DNA of 64,000 bases from contig NC_049983.1 of the NCBI RefSeq assembly GCF_000003815.2, positions 11,163,870-11,227,869 of the forward strand, written 5' to 3'. The position numbers and the translations under genes are program-made. This DNA comes from Branchiostoma floridae (Eukaryota > Chordata > Leptocardii > Amphioxiformes > Branchiostomatidae). The first letter of the stretch is position 1, and each line of letters begins with the position of its first letter. The notes under the pieces are model-generated. The model saw only the letters and a list, made by a program, of their open reading frames with translations, ran no database searches and was not told the DNA's origin. Positions 25,025 through 36,309 of the stretch are shown one piece after another.

Positions 25025-25605
25025 CGAGGGGCGTTCAATAAGTAATGCCCCTGACCCATTTCCCATAGTAGGAGATTAATGAAACTTGGCACAGTTATTA
25101 GTCTTTCTCTTCATGGGAACCACCCAGAGTTATGCATTTCTCCCATCGTTTGATGCAGCTCTGGACACCGTTTTTGTAGAACACCCCAGGTTGGTCCTCC
25201 AACAGATGCCTGATCAATGGCAGAAGAGGGACGACCAGGTCTTGGAGCTGTTTCCACAGACTTTCGGCCATGTTTGAATTCAGGATGCCAGCGTTTTACA
25301 AGGTCATATGATGGGGCATCATCACCATAAGTTTCTGTCATTTCATCAAAAGTCTCCTTTGGTGTGCGTCCTTTCAAATACAAAAACCGGATCACTGTTC
25401 GACACTCAATTGGCTCTTTTTCACACCTGGTCCATTTCACACCTGACTCAGTTCAAACACCAGTAAATCAGAAACCACAATTAGTTCAGAATTGTTTTTT
25501 GCAACATTAGCTATAGAGATATGAATCATCATTACACATGCAAAATTTCATCTAGATTTGACAACTGGAAGTGGGTCAGGGGCAATACTTATAGAACGCC
25601 CCTCG
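25025..25605 (-). mobile_element. Internally deleted mariner element with TA target duplication
   Basis: Terminal inverted repeats of about 33 bases (CGAGGGGCGTTCAATAAGTA then ATGCCCCTGACCCA; the other end differs at two or three positions) are flanked by TA at 25023-25024 and 25606-25607. The 581-bp body is less than half the usual 1.3 kb. It retains the N-terminal DNA-binding part of a mariner transposase on the minus strand (25440-25111): IECRTVIRFLYLKGRTPKET, then the conserved KRWHPEFKHGR and GRPSSAID phrase. The reading then runs into unrelated sequence where the catalytic domain was deleted. Non-autonomous. It lies in the 3' region of CCDC78. Confidence 0.9.
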
Positions 25606-26347
25606 TAGATACTAAATGTGTCAGTCACACCAGTTGTTGAAGTTTACAACTTTGTGTTATTTTAGTGTTTCATCTGTTGATCCAATTATATACAAAAGCA
25701 TTTGATGCAATTGTCTTCTCTAGTGGAGGCTACTATGTCACTACTGGTAACTGCATGGGCTTGTGTAACTGTCATAGTATTTGTCTTGTTAGAGGAGGAA
25801 AATTTGTGCAGTTGTTTGCAATATTTTAGAAATTAATTTTATACCTGAACAAAGCCTTATCTGGCTGCAATGTGCAATGAACTAAATCAATATTAGTATA
25901 ATAATTGTAAATTTTATGTTTTGCTTTGCATTCTTAAGTGTTGTCATTTGTAGCTTTCTCAAGTGTTGTAAGATTTTATAGCAAAGTTTGAAGTAGCTTG
26001 GCTTTGTACTGTAGTGTATGTGTTTGAAAAATGCTGTTACTTATATGTGTACGATATCAACATGTAACTTAAAATTCAAAATCTATGAAATATGTATCCA
26101 AAGTAAAATTTTAAGAGTTAATGTTATAGGCAAATTGTTTATTTTAGAAGTAATTCTTCTGACTGAATAACTATAATACTTCCAGAATTCCAGTGATTTT
26201 TCTAAAGTCCTTTTGTCTGAGAATTCTACTAATGTGACAGTTTTGTGGTAGCTCTTCCAATAGTTTTTATTGATATCACTTTTCTATTTTTTTGTTAACG
26301 TACATCGTTGTTGTAAAAAATCTGCAAGTTCTTGTACTTCAGTGATC

Positions 26348-26353
26348 TTTATT
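26348..26353 (-). terminator. Candidate IMP4 poly(A) signal
   Basis: TTTATT on the plus strand gives AATAAA on the minus strand, about 260 bases past the IMP4 stop. A second one lies near 26266. Confidence 0.35.
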
Positions 26354-26368
26354 TTCATATAGATCATA

Positions 26369-26372
<4 letters not shown>

Positions 26373-26412
<40 letters not shown>
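26373..26412. repeat. (AT)n microsatellite between CCDC78 and IMP4
   Basis: About 20 uninterrupted AT units in the shared 3' region of CCDC78 (+) and IMP4 (-). Confidence 0.95.
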
Positions 26413-26415
<3 letters not shown>

Positions 26416-26467
26416 GAAAATACAGAAAGAAGTTTGTATGTAGAGATATATTGTAATGAAGAAAGAA

Positions 26468-26473
26468 AATAAA
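26468..26473 (+). terminator. Candidate distal CCDC78 poly(A) signal
   Basis: AATAAA, 1.8 kb past the CCDC78 stop and only 138 bases from the IMP4 stop codon on the other strand. The sequence 24685-26467 is otherwise AT-rich UTR or intergenic DNA plus the mariner remnant. If used, the CCDC78 and IMP4 3' UTRs overlap. Confidence 0.35.
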
Positions 26474-26610
26474 GTGTACAAATTAATCAACAATGCTAAC
26501 ATTATTGTATCAATCTTACACATCCAACCACAAACACAAGACCAGACCCTGGACATTCACAGTGTCTTTGAAAATGATCAGCGTTTCTAGTTGCATAGTA
26601 GGAATATCAC

Positions 26611-29600
26611 TTAGTCACTTAGGAATTTCCTCTTCTTGGCTGTGTTCATGTAAGGCCGTAGTTGCCACTCTGTGTCGGCGGCTGCTACCTGGTCTAGTGT
26701 ACCCAGCTTGATGGAGTACACTGGTGGGAGGGAATAGAACAAAATTTACAAAAGTTTCAAAAAGTTGTAATACAACTTTTTCTTTTAGTGTACTAGACCT
26801 TCAAATATTTTCCTTCATTCAAATCTACATTGTGCATTTTCAAAATGTTTCATTAAAAACCCTTTACACCTTTATACACCAACTACACGTACTTCTTACA
26901 TATAATAACTATGCCACGTTCTAAAACAGAGCAGAATACAAAATGTTCAACACAGTTTATTCAAACTGCTATGAAAAGTCTCAGAAAATGTTATGTTATA
27001 CCAGCATCATGCTATGTGACCACAGCAAGAATAGCCTCTGATGAGGCTAATTGTGGATCAGAATAAACTCAAACTCATCAATACTTACATCTCATTTCAA
27101 ATCTTGGTCCTACTTCTTGCAGCTCAATGTTCCTGTGGTCTGTCTTCTTGTATGTATGATGTCTGGGTTGCAGAGGGTGGAAGTCAGAAATATGTAGGAA
27201 CATATAATGCTACATGTATGTCATAATGATTACGAAAGTCAAAGATACACTGTAGTTCAGTTCTTGGGTTTACATACTAGAATGTCTTAAGGAATGCAAT
27301 GTCTCCTTTAAGATTTCTGACTCACCTGAAGGAGATGAAGTCGTCCTGGTTAGCAAAGGTCATGACCCTGCGACTGTCCTCCTTGGGTACTGGGAACAAG
27401 TACTTCAGGATGCTCTTCACCTACAAAGGAAAGATGAATTCCTGCATCAGATATTTGTCCACAATCGTTATCTCAGAGAGAAAAGTATCATCATTATCTC
27501 AATAGCATAATGTCAAAAAAAATCTGGCAGTCTGACTCTCGTGAGTATGACCATCACTTGATAATTTCATCAAGTGACATAAATAGTACTGCTTACACTC
27601 ATGTACTCTAGCTACCCTGGAAACCAGACTTATAGCCAGCACCAGCAAAGAATCTGTTCGGCAGCCAAAGTAGATCTGCCTGAGGACCTTGAGATAAGCA
27701 CTCGGGGTATTTGTCATGCAGGGAGAGTTTGCCAGCCTGGGGGACACCAGACAGCAAACTCTCCCTGCATGACAAATACCTAAAGTGCTTGTTTTGGGCC
27801 CTCAGGAAGACCTGCCTTGGCTGCTGAACAGATTCTCTGCCAGCCCTGGCAGAGAATCTGTCTGGTTTCTAGGGTAAAAGAAAATGGATTCAGAGAAAAA
27901 GTCTGGCTTCTAGGGTAGGCTCTAGACAACTCAAATTTTCTTTACTCACATACTTCACATTTTCCCAATTCCCACTGACAGAAAAATTTGAAGTAGCCTT
28001 TTTGTTATCATGACACCTTTCTGATACTGTTCAATTTTTCAAATAGGCTGACATTTAGGCTTTGATATTTCTATATCCTTACCAATACCTTTACCCATCA
28101 ATAATTGTCCATAAAAATTGAGGGAATTGTCTTTTCTGTCAAACACAGCAAAGTTTGAATTCTGTCAAAGAGTGATTGAAGGTCTCCTTAGGTAAAAATG
28201 GACCATAAGCACTCACCCTTTCCCCCAGTTTGGATGAGAAGTTGTTGAAGATGAGGTGGGGGTACTGTTCTGACATGGTGCCGATGTTGGGGATGTCGTG
28301 TCTCATAACGGTGTTCATCAGGGTGAAGTATGCCGTGGGTCCATATGGCAAGTGAGAGATGATTATCCCATCTGTTAAAAAACATATAAATCCATGTAAA
28401 AACACAGTTATAAGTTACTGTAAATGTATTTAAGTTTGCGGGGATTTAATTTCGCGGTAGCAGGAAAAAGGACTTTTCGCGGTGGTTTTAATTTCGCGGT
28501 AACACCATACACTGCAGGCTAATACCATAATAGAAAAATGTTCGCGCGAACATTAATCCACCGCGAACATTTCTGCATTTACAGTATACAGGGGTAGGGT
28601 CATGAATGTACAAAAGGATCAGGGCTGTCTCTTTTTTTACGTCCCACTCATGGTTTTGAAGCGCATGTTAGTTTCCGTTACTGAATCTGTCAGTTTAAGC
28701 TAACGAAAATACATTTTCATCAATATCATGTCATGAAGCTAAGATTTTTGGGATGGATGAAGTGATCTTTTTTTCATTCCCTGGGAGCCACCCCTGAATC
28801 CTTAAAGCTATGCTGTAGTGCAGAAACTATCTAATAATTTCCCAAGAAAACATTCTATTTATCTAGCAAAGGATCTTTTGGAATCATCAAGAGTCAATGA
28901 TGTGCTCTAAAACTGTTCTAAGCATGAGCAGGTCTATGACCATCTATCACTTCAAAACAGTACAAATGGCACAAAATCATGTTGATGCATACATCATAAT
29001 ATCAGCCCAGTGGATGATTCCATAGTCCCTTCTGTATCAGATTTGTGAAAATATGTTTACAATATACAGTAATGTCATCAAGCCTTTGATTTCCTTTTAT
29101 CAAAAACATAACCACACCTTCAGCCATATATATTCAGATAGAACAGAAAGAAAAGTAAGTATGGTGCAAGTTGTTAATCCCTTACCTGGCTCTCCCCTGT
29201 GCTCTGTGAGGATGATAAAGTCAGTGACATCATTAGCCCTGCAGGCCTCCACTAGCTGCTCTAGCTCATAATGACCTCTGTTTAACCTCTGGGCATTGGG
29301 GAACACTAGTCTCATTTCCTGCAGGGAGAAAAAGTGACAACAGATTTTAGAAAAAGTAGAAAAGACTGTCATTTGAAATGATTCAAGGACAATGACAACA
29401 GTTCTAACAACTCTGTCAAATATATTTTAATCCAATGGCAATTTCTTTCTCATGTAGCATAAATAAGTATGAATACATAAGTCTACTGGAGTACTGGTTA
29501 GCTTTTATTGTGCCAGATGTGGCTCCAATTCTACAAGTCTGTGTTGGTCAACAATAGTTAACACATAAATTTCATCATGCATTCATAACTACATTTGTAT

Positions 29601-32600
29601 TCATCTTAGACCTTCATAGTAAGTGAATGAGTTAGTGAGAGCAAGCTTAAGTATGAGAAAGACAAGTTTGTGACAGAGTGAGTAGTAAGAGTATGAGAAA
29701 GTGGATGAGTGAATGAGAGATTGAGTGAGAGATTGGGTGAGTGAGTGGGTGGGTTGTTGGGTGAGTGAGTGAGTGAGTGAGTGAGTGAGTGAGTGAGTGA
29801 GTGAGTGAGTGAGTGAGTGAGTGAGTGAGTGAGTGAGTGAGTGAGTGAGTGAGTGAGTGAGTGAGAGCGAGCGAGCGAGCGAGCAATTGAGCATGAGATG
29901 TCGACCTTTCTTGACCATGAGTACCACTTTGCATTGTTGTTACTGACCTTTGCAAATTGTTTGAGCCTGGAGCTGGGATCCCTGGAGGTGGTTAACATGA
30001 CTTTGGGATCCTCCACACCTGCCCACCTGTACTCATCATCCATGTGGTCCTGTTCAGCTGGGGAGGCAGGTGCAGCAGGTGTCGGTTACAACTTCAACAT
30101 ATTTGACTATGTGTACTGACATGGGTGTTGTTCATACTCCATAGACTAAGACTAGTAAGAGTAAATGTATACCTAAACAAGTGTTAAGCACACAAGTTGC
30201 ATCACAATAGAATGTTCATAAAGATGCAACTTATTCTACTTCATCATAACATTGAGCTGACATCAGGTATCTAGCATTACATGTTTCTTAAAATCATAAA
30301 AAGCGTAATTTCACAACTTAAACCTGTACCTTCTGCTCCCAGGTCATCATACTGAAGGGCTTTCTCCAGTTCCTTCACATCCTTCCTCAGCTCTGTAGGG
30401 ATGGGCTTGTTCTCTGTTTCATGGATGAAAGAAAACAATATACATTTTGTACTTTGTTCCTTTGCTACTGACAAAGGCTGAAACCCTACAAAGAGGCTAA
30501 TAACATATACAGTCAAACCTGTCTATAGCGGCCACTCAAGGGACTGGTCAAAATTGGCCACTATAGAGAGGTGGCCACTATAGAGAATATGCTAATTAAT
30601 TGACCACAAGCAATAAGTTACACATGGTTTTAGTACCCACTGATCTTTATTCACATAATACAGTACTGTACATGTACTGCAATGATTTTTACACTATATG
30701 TATTAATCATCTGGTGTATTAAGAAAACAAAAGCTATAAAAAGTTTTAAATGTTCTACAGTTGATATTGTCTGGAGAGACCGGTATCGTCATATTTCTTT
30801 GATCTTTCGTCTTGTATCCTTTGATACTTCGCCGTCCGTGTGTTCCCGCTCGCGTTCACACGTCAGATTCGCCCATTATGCTAATGTGGTACTCACAAGA
30901 AAAGTCTCGTCATTTTAGACTTATCTCTTAATAAATGTAAGAATAAAATCCACCATAGTCTGAAGTTCATATCATTTTGTCTTTGTAACAATTTATTTAG
31001 AAATTTTTGTGATGTAAATTAACCTAAGCGATAGTGTATTAGAACGTAACTTTAACACAATTTACCTCCGTAATATTGGTGTCGTCTATTGACCTTACAT
31101 GACCTCGTTTGTCAGCGGGTATGGGTAGCGCCAGTTTACGAAGTTTTGTTTCGAAAATAAATCAAAGAGGTTTTAAATCCGGCGTAGGGTGACGATACGG
31201 CCGCTGTATATATATGGCCGAACGCGTGCCGAAACATAGATCAGGGGTCCGCGTGGCCGTAATCGGCAGTGTTTTTGTACCTGCGGGACCGGAAATCGTG
31301 TGGCCGTGGCCGCGTTGGGCAGGTGGCCGCTAAGCCTATTTCTTAATCATTACAAATCCAAGGGACCGACAAAAAGTGGCCACTATGGGCAGGTGGCCGC
31401 TATGCAAAGGTGGCCGCTAATACAGGTTTGACTGTATCTGACACGTTTGTGAAGGTTAGACATCCAGGAATCGTTACAATTGAAGACGAATAAATCTTTA
31501 CTTCTGGATACTTTATTTTTATACAGACGTTTCGGAAGGCGTCCGCCTTCCTTCCTCAGTGAAAAGAAATTAACTAATTAATTAATTAATTAATTGACCT
31601 ACGCATATATTCCCACTGCTGTTAACAGCTTCCTTGCATAGCGCAGTGGATACTAGCAAATCGGAGTTAGTAATCACTACTGGTACTAACCGTCAAGCGC
31701 TCTCTTGAGCCGCTGTTTCCTCTCCTGTATTGTTTTCTCCTTATCTTCGATGGACTTCCTGTACAGGTACTCACGGCGTAGGCGGGCCTGGCGGCGTAAC
31801 TGTAACAAGAGAATAGTCACAATTACCAACATTTTAGATACAACCTCAAGAAACACATTGCTAGTACATGTACAAGTACAACTAAGTATAATAGCCTGAG
31901 TCTCTTCTCTCCTCTTCGCAATTACGAACCTATATTACGACTGGATACCAGGCTACAAGTATAACGTTAATTAATACAAGTAACGTTACTCTATAATCTA
32001 TTAGTAATTTTAATAATTGCCTTGATTATTAAAATTATAAAAATTTGATCTACTGTTGCAATCAGAGGACTAGGACAGGACATGTATGGGCTTCAGGTTT
32101 TCTTAGTTCGAAGGTAATAGCTTCCCAAAATTATATAACGTTACCATCCGTTACCATGATATCTTCCGAGTTCTTGGTATATCCAGTACTAGAAGTAGAC
32201 ACAGTGCACGGGGAGGTGGGGTTTACCCAAGCAAAATGTCGGAAAAACATCGGCGCGTGCATGTGGGAATATGATGGTTTTTCGTCGGAATTTACGGTGA
32301 TCTGTCTTGCCCTTTGGATTTTCGTAGGAAAACCGTATTCCAATGTCGATTTTCCAATGATATAACGGCACTTATCCGATGGACTTTTAACTTCCGACAT
32401 TAATCTGATGGCCTTCCGACGACAGTTAATGGTTTCATGTCGGTTTTTTTTCCTACAGAGTTCCGATGCAGGTCACCTAGACAACAAGTTAACAAACGTG
32501 GCAGATGGGATTTCCCCGCTTGGATGTGGCCATGGCAACGCCACTGAGTGATGAATAGCTTCTTTATTGGTTACCATGGCTACTGAATGATTGACATCCG

Positions 32601-35600
32601 TGATCGTCGCGATTTGTTTTGTTTTCTCAGCTGTGGCGTTAAGAATATGAATAATTAAAGAAAAAAGGCAACTTCAGACGATCACTTTGAACCCATTTTT
32701 TTATGTTTTCCCGAAGGGCAAAACACATTGGTTTGACCAAGGAGTTTGTTTTGACTCCACTTTTGTTGGGGTAGACAAACAAAACAAAGCTGGACAGCTC
32801 CCCAAAAGGTATATAGGGTAGGTCCGAAGGCTTCCCCTAGCAGAATGGCGATCCAGGCGACCAAGCCAAGATAGAGCAAACATCACGCTTCAGATATAAC
32901 TTCATCAGCGTGAATGACTGCTAACACTATGCGCTACATGAAGTGATGTGGAACATATAATTCATGCAGCGAGTTGTCTATGCTCGCATACTTTAGAATG
33001 TGGTTTATAAAATGGCCACATTATGTATTTTTCACAAAACTGTTCATAAAAAAACTGATTTAAGTGATTTTGCCAAGAACAATCGCGTATATTTCATGGT
33101 GCGTCAAACCCATTCACAAAACATGTTTATTATTAGAGGAATTCAATAAATAAAAACATTTAATAAATTATGTTAATGAGGTCCTGAAAACTCAAGGATG
33201 TACACACCACTCGTGTACTAAGTTGTCTACGCTTGCATACTTTGAATGTGGTTCTTAGAATAGCCATATATCATAACCTTTTCACAAAACTGTACAAAAA
33301 GAATCTGATTTAAGTGATTTTGACAAGAACAATTGCGTATATTTCATCGTGCGCCAAACCTGTTCACAAACCATGTTTATTATCAGAGCAATTCAATGAA
33401 TACAAACCTTTTGATAAATTATGTTAATGAGGTCCAGTTAATGAGCATTTTCTATTGCTGAGCCGTCAACCCAGTTGCTTATCATAGATAGATGGACCAA
33501 AAAATGAATACCACACTTTCTTGATTAAAGCACCTTTGTTTGGGAAATAAAAATGTTTTCTGACTGATCTGTTATGGACCTCCTACCTTCAACTACTATT
33601 GTACTATGTACATGTGCAACATATCTCTTGCGTATGCGGAAACCTTCTGGCGTCTTTCATACAATTTTTGCAGATGATTGCGGGACGTCCAGAATTTTTT
33701 TTTTAACGTTACGTGTTCTAATTCTGCGGAAGATTGCAGGACGTATTGCGGAAGATGCAAAACGTCGGCAGAAACTTGAAGCGCATTTCATGGCCGTTAC
33801 CGATGACACATCTTTTATAAAATCGTTATGTCATCCACTTGCGTAAAAATATCTTCATGGCTTTCATGGACCCATTTCGACACACAGTATTTTTAAACTA
33901 CGGTGATTCAGAAAAAATACTACCAATTATCGGACAGTGGTTATCTTTTTTTTTATTTACTTAGGATTCACCTGGGTAGATGGGGGGGGGGGGGGGGGAA
34001 GGAGGCCATATGACCGAAGGAGGCCATATATATATATAGGATTCACCGCAAAGGCTCATGGAGCCACTCAAACGTTTTGGGTTATAATACTGTATTGTGA
34101 AAGATGTCTGTTAACCCTTGACTTAATCAATCAAACAATCAAAAATGGTTTATTAGTAAAACAAAGTACTGGCAGCCAGGGGCTGAATTGTGACTTGTTG
34201 TACATTAAAATCTCTGCTTACTTAATATAATTAACATACACAATCAATTTCTAGCACGTGATTGCACTTTAAAACAAATGATCTCGGAGAGAATTGCTGT
34301 TTAAGTGGATAGTTCATTTAACATGAAGAAAAGCATACATAGTTTACAGTTCATAAACATTGTCATTTTTTCTCGTTGAGAAGCCTTAGCATTGATGGTA
34401 CAGGACTGTTGCGGAATCTTGTAGTGCGGAAGGTAGGTACGGTCAGTGTTTGTGAATTCCGCAGGTTACGGCCATGCGTCTGACCACGGGTTTGCGGTAA
34501 CAGGTGTGCAGTTCTTTCTGACTTCTGCATACTGGATGCAAACCTTCGGCAGAGGTTGGTTATTCTTTCCTCCAGTGTTTCAAATCCGCACTATTGCAGG
34601 GCTGATGAGTAGTCAGTGTAGTTACGCCCGAGGATTGTTCGGCAGGCGCGTCTCTGTACAAGTTCCAAGGTTGCGGTCTGTTTGCTTGTAAGACTGTTGT
34701 GGTACACTGGTGCACAATATTCCAGAATAGGCCTGATAAATCCACAGTACACCGGTACCAAGTCAGCCACCGGTAGTCCGAACGTCTTAAACAGTTTCAG
34801 ATTGTACCCATGGGGAAGCAAGTCCGAGGAAGCTTATTCCATAGCGATGTCAGGTTGATCCGTCTTCTACTCGTATGGTCTGGCCAATGCTTGACTTTGT
34901 CTTTTTTATCAAGTGATAATATCCAGTCTATTATCTTGTTAATAACTATAGTCTGTGTGGACTGTCTTTGGCTGAGTTCATGATAACTTTCGAAACGTGT
35001 TAGTTCCTAGATTAGTGTTAGTATTAGAGAGTTAGTGTTAAAGTGACAAAACAAACTTTTTAGAAAAACAGTGAAACATTAATAAATCAACAGGAAATCA
35101 AAGTCAACAGGAACAAGACGGATAAATCAATAGATAATATAAGATAAATCGGTTCTTCCGTGACAGCACATCTCCATCCTCAAACTTTGACGGTATTGAC
35201 AAACCTGAAGAATGGGAATACACGACATTAGTCATGATCAACATAATGCACTGGTCAACTAGCCACCGAAAGTGACAGTGGTTTCAAAAAGTGGGCATCC
35301 TAAAAAAATTGTTAAATTACCCTAGTTAAAAAATGTAACATAAAAGGAAATATGTAATCAACAAAACAGTATCAACTCTGTAGCTCGTTTATTCATATCG
35401 AGATATTCTTACATCGTTCGTGTTGCCGAAACCCATCTCTACANNNNNNNNNNNNNNNNNNNNNNNNNNNNNNNNNNNNNNNNNNNNNNNNNNNNNNNNN
35501 NNNNNNNNNNNNNNNNNNNNNNNNNNNNNNNNNNNNNNNNNNNNNNNNNNNNNNNNNNNNNNNNNNNNNNNNNNNNNNNNNNNNGTCACAGGAACAAGAC

Positions 35601-36309
35601 GGATAAATCAATAGATAATATAAGATAAATCGGTTCTTCCGTGACAGCACATCTCCATCCTCAAACTTTGACGGTATTGACAAACCTGAAGAATGGGAAT
35701 ACACGACATTAGTCATGATCAACATAATGCACTGGTCAACTAGCCACCGAAAGTGACAGTGGTTTCAAAAAGTGGGCATCCTAAAAAAATTGTTAAATTA
35801 CCCTAGTTAAAAAATGTAACATAAAAGGAAATATGTAATCAACAAAACAGTATCAACTCTGTAGCTCGTTTATTCATATCGAGATATTCTTACATTATCC
35901 TGTTAATCGGGGCCTGACGCCTGTCATGACCTCAAGTGACCTCCAGTCGGTGCGTTAAAACCGACACATTTCCAACATCTATTGGGAACGCATCGGAAGA
36001 CTGACGGAAAAACAATGGGCGGGCGCCATTGATTTGGCCTGATTTCTGGATTTCTGTCGGATCCAACATCGGAAAATCTGAATGTGAAAATCCGACACAA
36101 ATCTTACATAATTACGTTACCAACCCATTGACAATCCGACCTCCCCGTGCACTGTGAGACAAGATTTGCCCCCCTCCCCACATGGTCCCGTCTTCTCTGT
36201 TACTAAAAAGTGGATAATTTGAGAACAAAAGAACACGGATACATATTACTAGGTAGTGTATGAATTAGTATTATAATCTATAAGTTCGACTTGTCGTAAC
36301 ACTCACCAT
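26611..36309 (-). CDS. IMP4: IMP4: U3 snoRNP protein, Brix domain
   Basis: Nine minus-strand exons: 36309-36307 (ATG only), 31799-31691, 30413-30330, 30057-29948, 29318-29186, 28371-28217, 27420-27326, 27162-27089, 26720-26611 (stop TAA 26613-26611). Together they give 873 bases, 290 residues, against 291 in human; all phases close. The N terminus is [16 protein letters not shown], then [17 protein letters not shown], then [20 protein letters not shown] opening the Brix fold, then [74 protein letters not shown] and the tail [23 protein letters not shown]. Role (family knowledge): with IMP3 and MPP10 it supports U3 snoRNA base-pairing to pre-rRNA in the nucleolus for 18S maturation. The ATG is assigned to an upstream micro-exon because exon 2 begins at the residue that follows Met in human. 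Intron 1 is 4.5 kb, holds a large transposon and an assembly gap, and makes this the longest gene interruption here. Confidence 0.93.
27613..27876. repeat. Long inverted-repeat MITE in IMP4 intron
   Basis: The ends TACCCTGGAAACCAGA (27613 on) and TCTGGTTTCTAGGGTA (to 27876) are inverted. Inside, 27-base arms match perfectly (27706-27732 against 27754-27780, GGTATTTGTCATGCAGGGAG...). The arms between are imperfectly paired across the whole length, so the element can fold into one hairpin of about 130 bp. It lies between IMP4 exons 27326-27420 and 28217-28371. Confidence 0.8.
28418..28584. mobile_element. TA-flanked MITE rich in TTCGCGG, copy 1
   Basis: The ends CTGTAAATGTATTTAAGTTT and ...ACATTTCTGCATTTACAG are inverted and flanked by TA on both sides, as in Tc1/mariner-type MITEs. 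The interior repeats TTCGCGGT/ACCGCGAA. A longer relative lies at 63174-63388 and a scrap at 63640-63730. Copy 1 is in an IMP4 intron. Confidence 0.8.
29757..29884. repeat. (GAGT)n/(GAGC)n microsatellite in IMP4 intron
   Basis: About 25 GTGA/GAGT tetramers followed by a short run of GAGC units. On the minus strand it produces long spurious open frames reading THSL repeats. Lies between IMP4 exons 29186-29318 and 29948-30057. Confidence 0.97.
30510..31434. mobile_element. Pogo/Tigger-like non-autonomous element, copy 1 (925 bp)
   Basis: Inverted ends CAGTCAAACCTGTCTATAGC and ...GCTAATACAGGTTTGACTG are flanked by TA on each side. The TA duplication and CAGTCAAACCT.. terminus are typical of pogo/Tigger-type members of the Tc1/mariner superfamily. 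GTGGCC(G/A)CTAT motifs recur near both ends. There is no transposase frame. A second, nearly identical copy is at 38521-39416. This copy sits in the IMP4 intron between exons 30330-30413 and 31691-31799. Confidence 0.85.
31445..31600. repeat. Hairpin-family relic and (TTAA)n tract in IMP4 intron
   Basis: GAAGGTTAGACATCCAGGAA and ACGTTTCGGAAGGCGTCCGC phrases match the GTTTCG-bearing palindromic family seen at 22955-23090. An ATTA(ATTA)n run follows at 31565-31595. Confidence 0.5.
32980..33436. repeat. Direct duplication, two diverged copies about 245 bp apart
   Basis: The segment from about 32983 (CTCGCATACTTTAGAATGTG ... TTATGTTAATGAGGTCC at about 33184) recurs from about 33230 (CTTGCATACTTTGAATGTGG ... 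TTATGTTAATGAGGTCC at about 33434). Both include ATTTAAGTGATTTTG and GAACAATYGCGTATATTTCA. There is no coding potential. Inside the putative CACTA-like element. Confidence 0.85.
33979..33999. repeat. Poly-G run
   Basis: An uninterrupted G tract of about 18 bases after ACTGGGTAGAT. A length error in assembly is likely here. Confidence 0.9.
34130..34830 (-). mobile_element. 3' fragment of a CR1-like LINE (reverse transcriptase tail plus 3' UTR)
   Basis: The minus-strand reading from 34821 gives the polymerase thumb/C-terminal phrase [50 protein letters not shown]. After one in-frame TAG near 34590 it continues in the same frame as [33 protein letters not shown] and [14 protein letters not shown], ending at a TGA near 34365. 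The following AT-rich 3' UTR includes CAGCCCCTGGCTGCCAGTAC and an AATAAACCATTT end typical of CR1-type elements. 5'-truncated and dead. Confidence 0.8.
35108..35414. repeat. 307-bp segment, left copy of duplication flanking the gap
   Basis: Bases 35108-35414 (starting CAGGAACAAGACGGATAAAT) reappear without visible difference at 35589-35895, a constant offset of 481. The 141-N gap lies between them. This is either a real repeat that broke assembly or, more likely, the same locus placed twice. Confidence 0.9.
35444..35584. other. Assembly gap (141 N)
   Basis: Run of N in IMP4 intron 1, bordered on both sides by the same 307-bp sequence. Confidence 1.
35589..35895. repeat. 307-bp segment, right copy of duplication flanking the gap
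   Basis: Second copy of the sequence at 35108-35414, ending GAGATATTCTTACAT; sequence diverges directly after (CGTTCG in the left copy, TATCC in the right copy). Confidence 0.9.

Larger units (their letters stand above)
32200..36156. mobile_element. Putative EnSpm/CACTA-like DNA transposon in IMP4 intron 1
   Basis: CACAGTGCACGGGGAGGT at 32200 recurs exactly inverted at 36139-36156. AGA precedes the left end and follows the right end. A CAC(T/A)G terminus with a 3-bp duplication is the signature of EnSpm/CACTA elements. Both subterminal zones (32230-32460; 35930-36110) are dense in short GTCGGA/TTCCGAC repeats, as CACTA ends usually are. No transposase was recognised. The interior holds a LINE scrap, a 245-bp direct duplication, a G-run and an assembly gap with duplicated flanks, so its true length is uncertain. 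It could also be two opposed MITE copies. Confidence 0.55.

Noticed and set aside
29606-30043. Long minus-strand frames of THSL repeats
   Set aside because: They are translations of the GAGT/GAGC microsatellite and run over a true IMP4 exon in its own frame; there is no independent gene.
32682-32886. Minus-strand frames of 60-65 residues near the left end of the CACTA-like element
   Set aside because: Two overlapping frames of equal length on one strand and no splice context; probably chance.
33574-33846. 90-residue plus-strand frame inside the putative CACTA-like element
   Set aside because: It starts in low-complexity sequence and lacks similarity to a transposase or to any family I know. 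It is kept only as part of the element.
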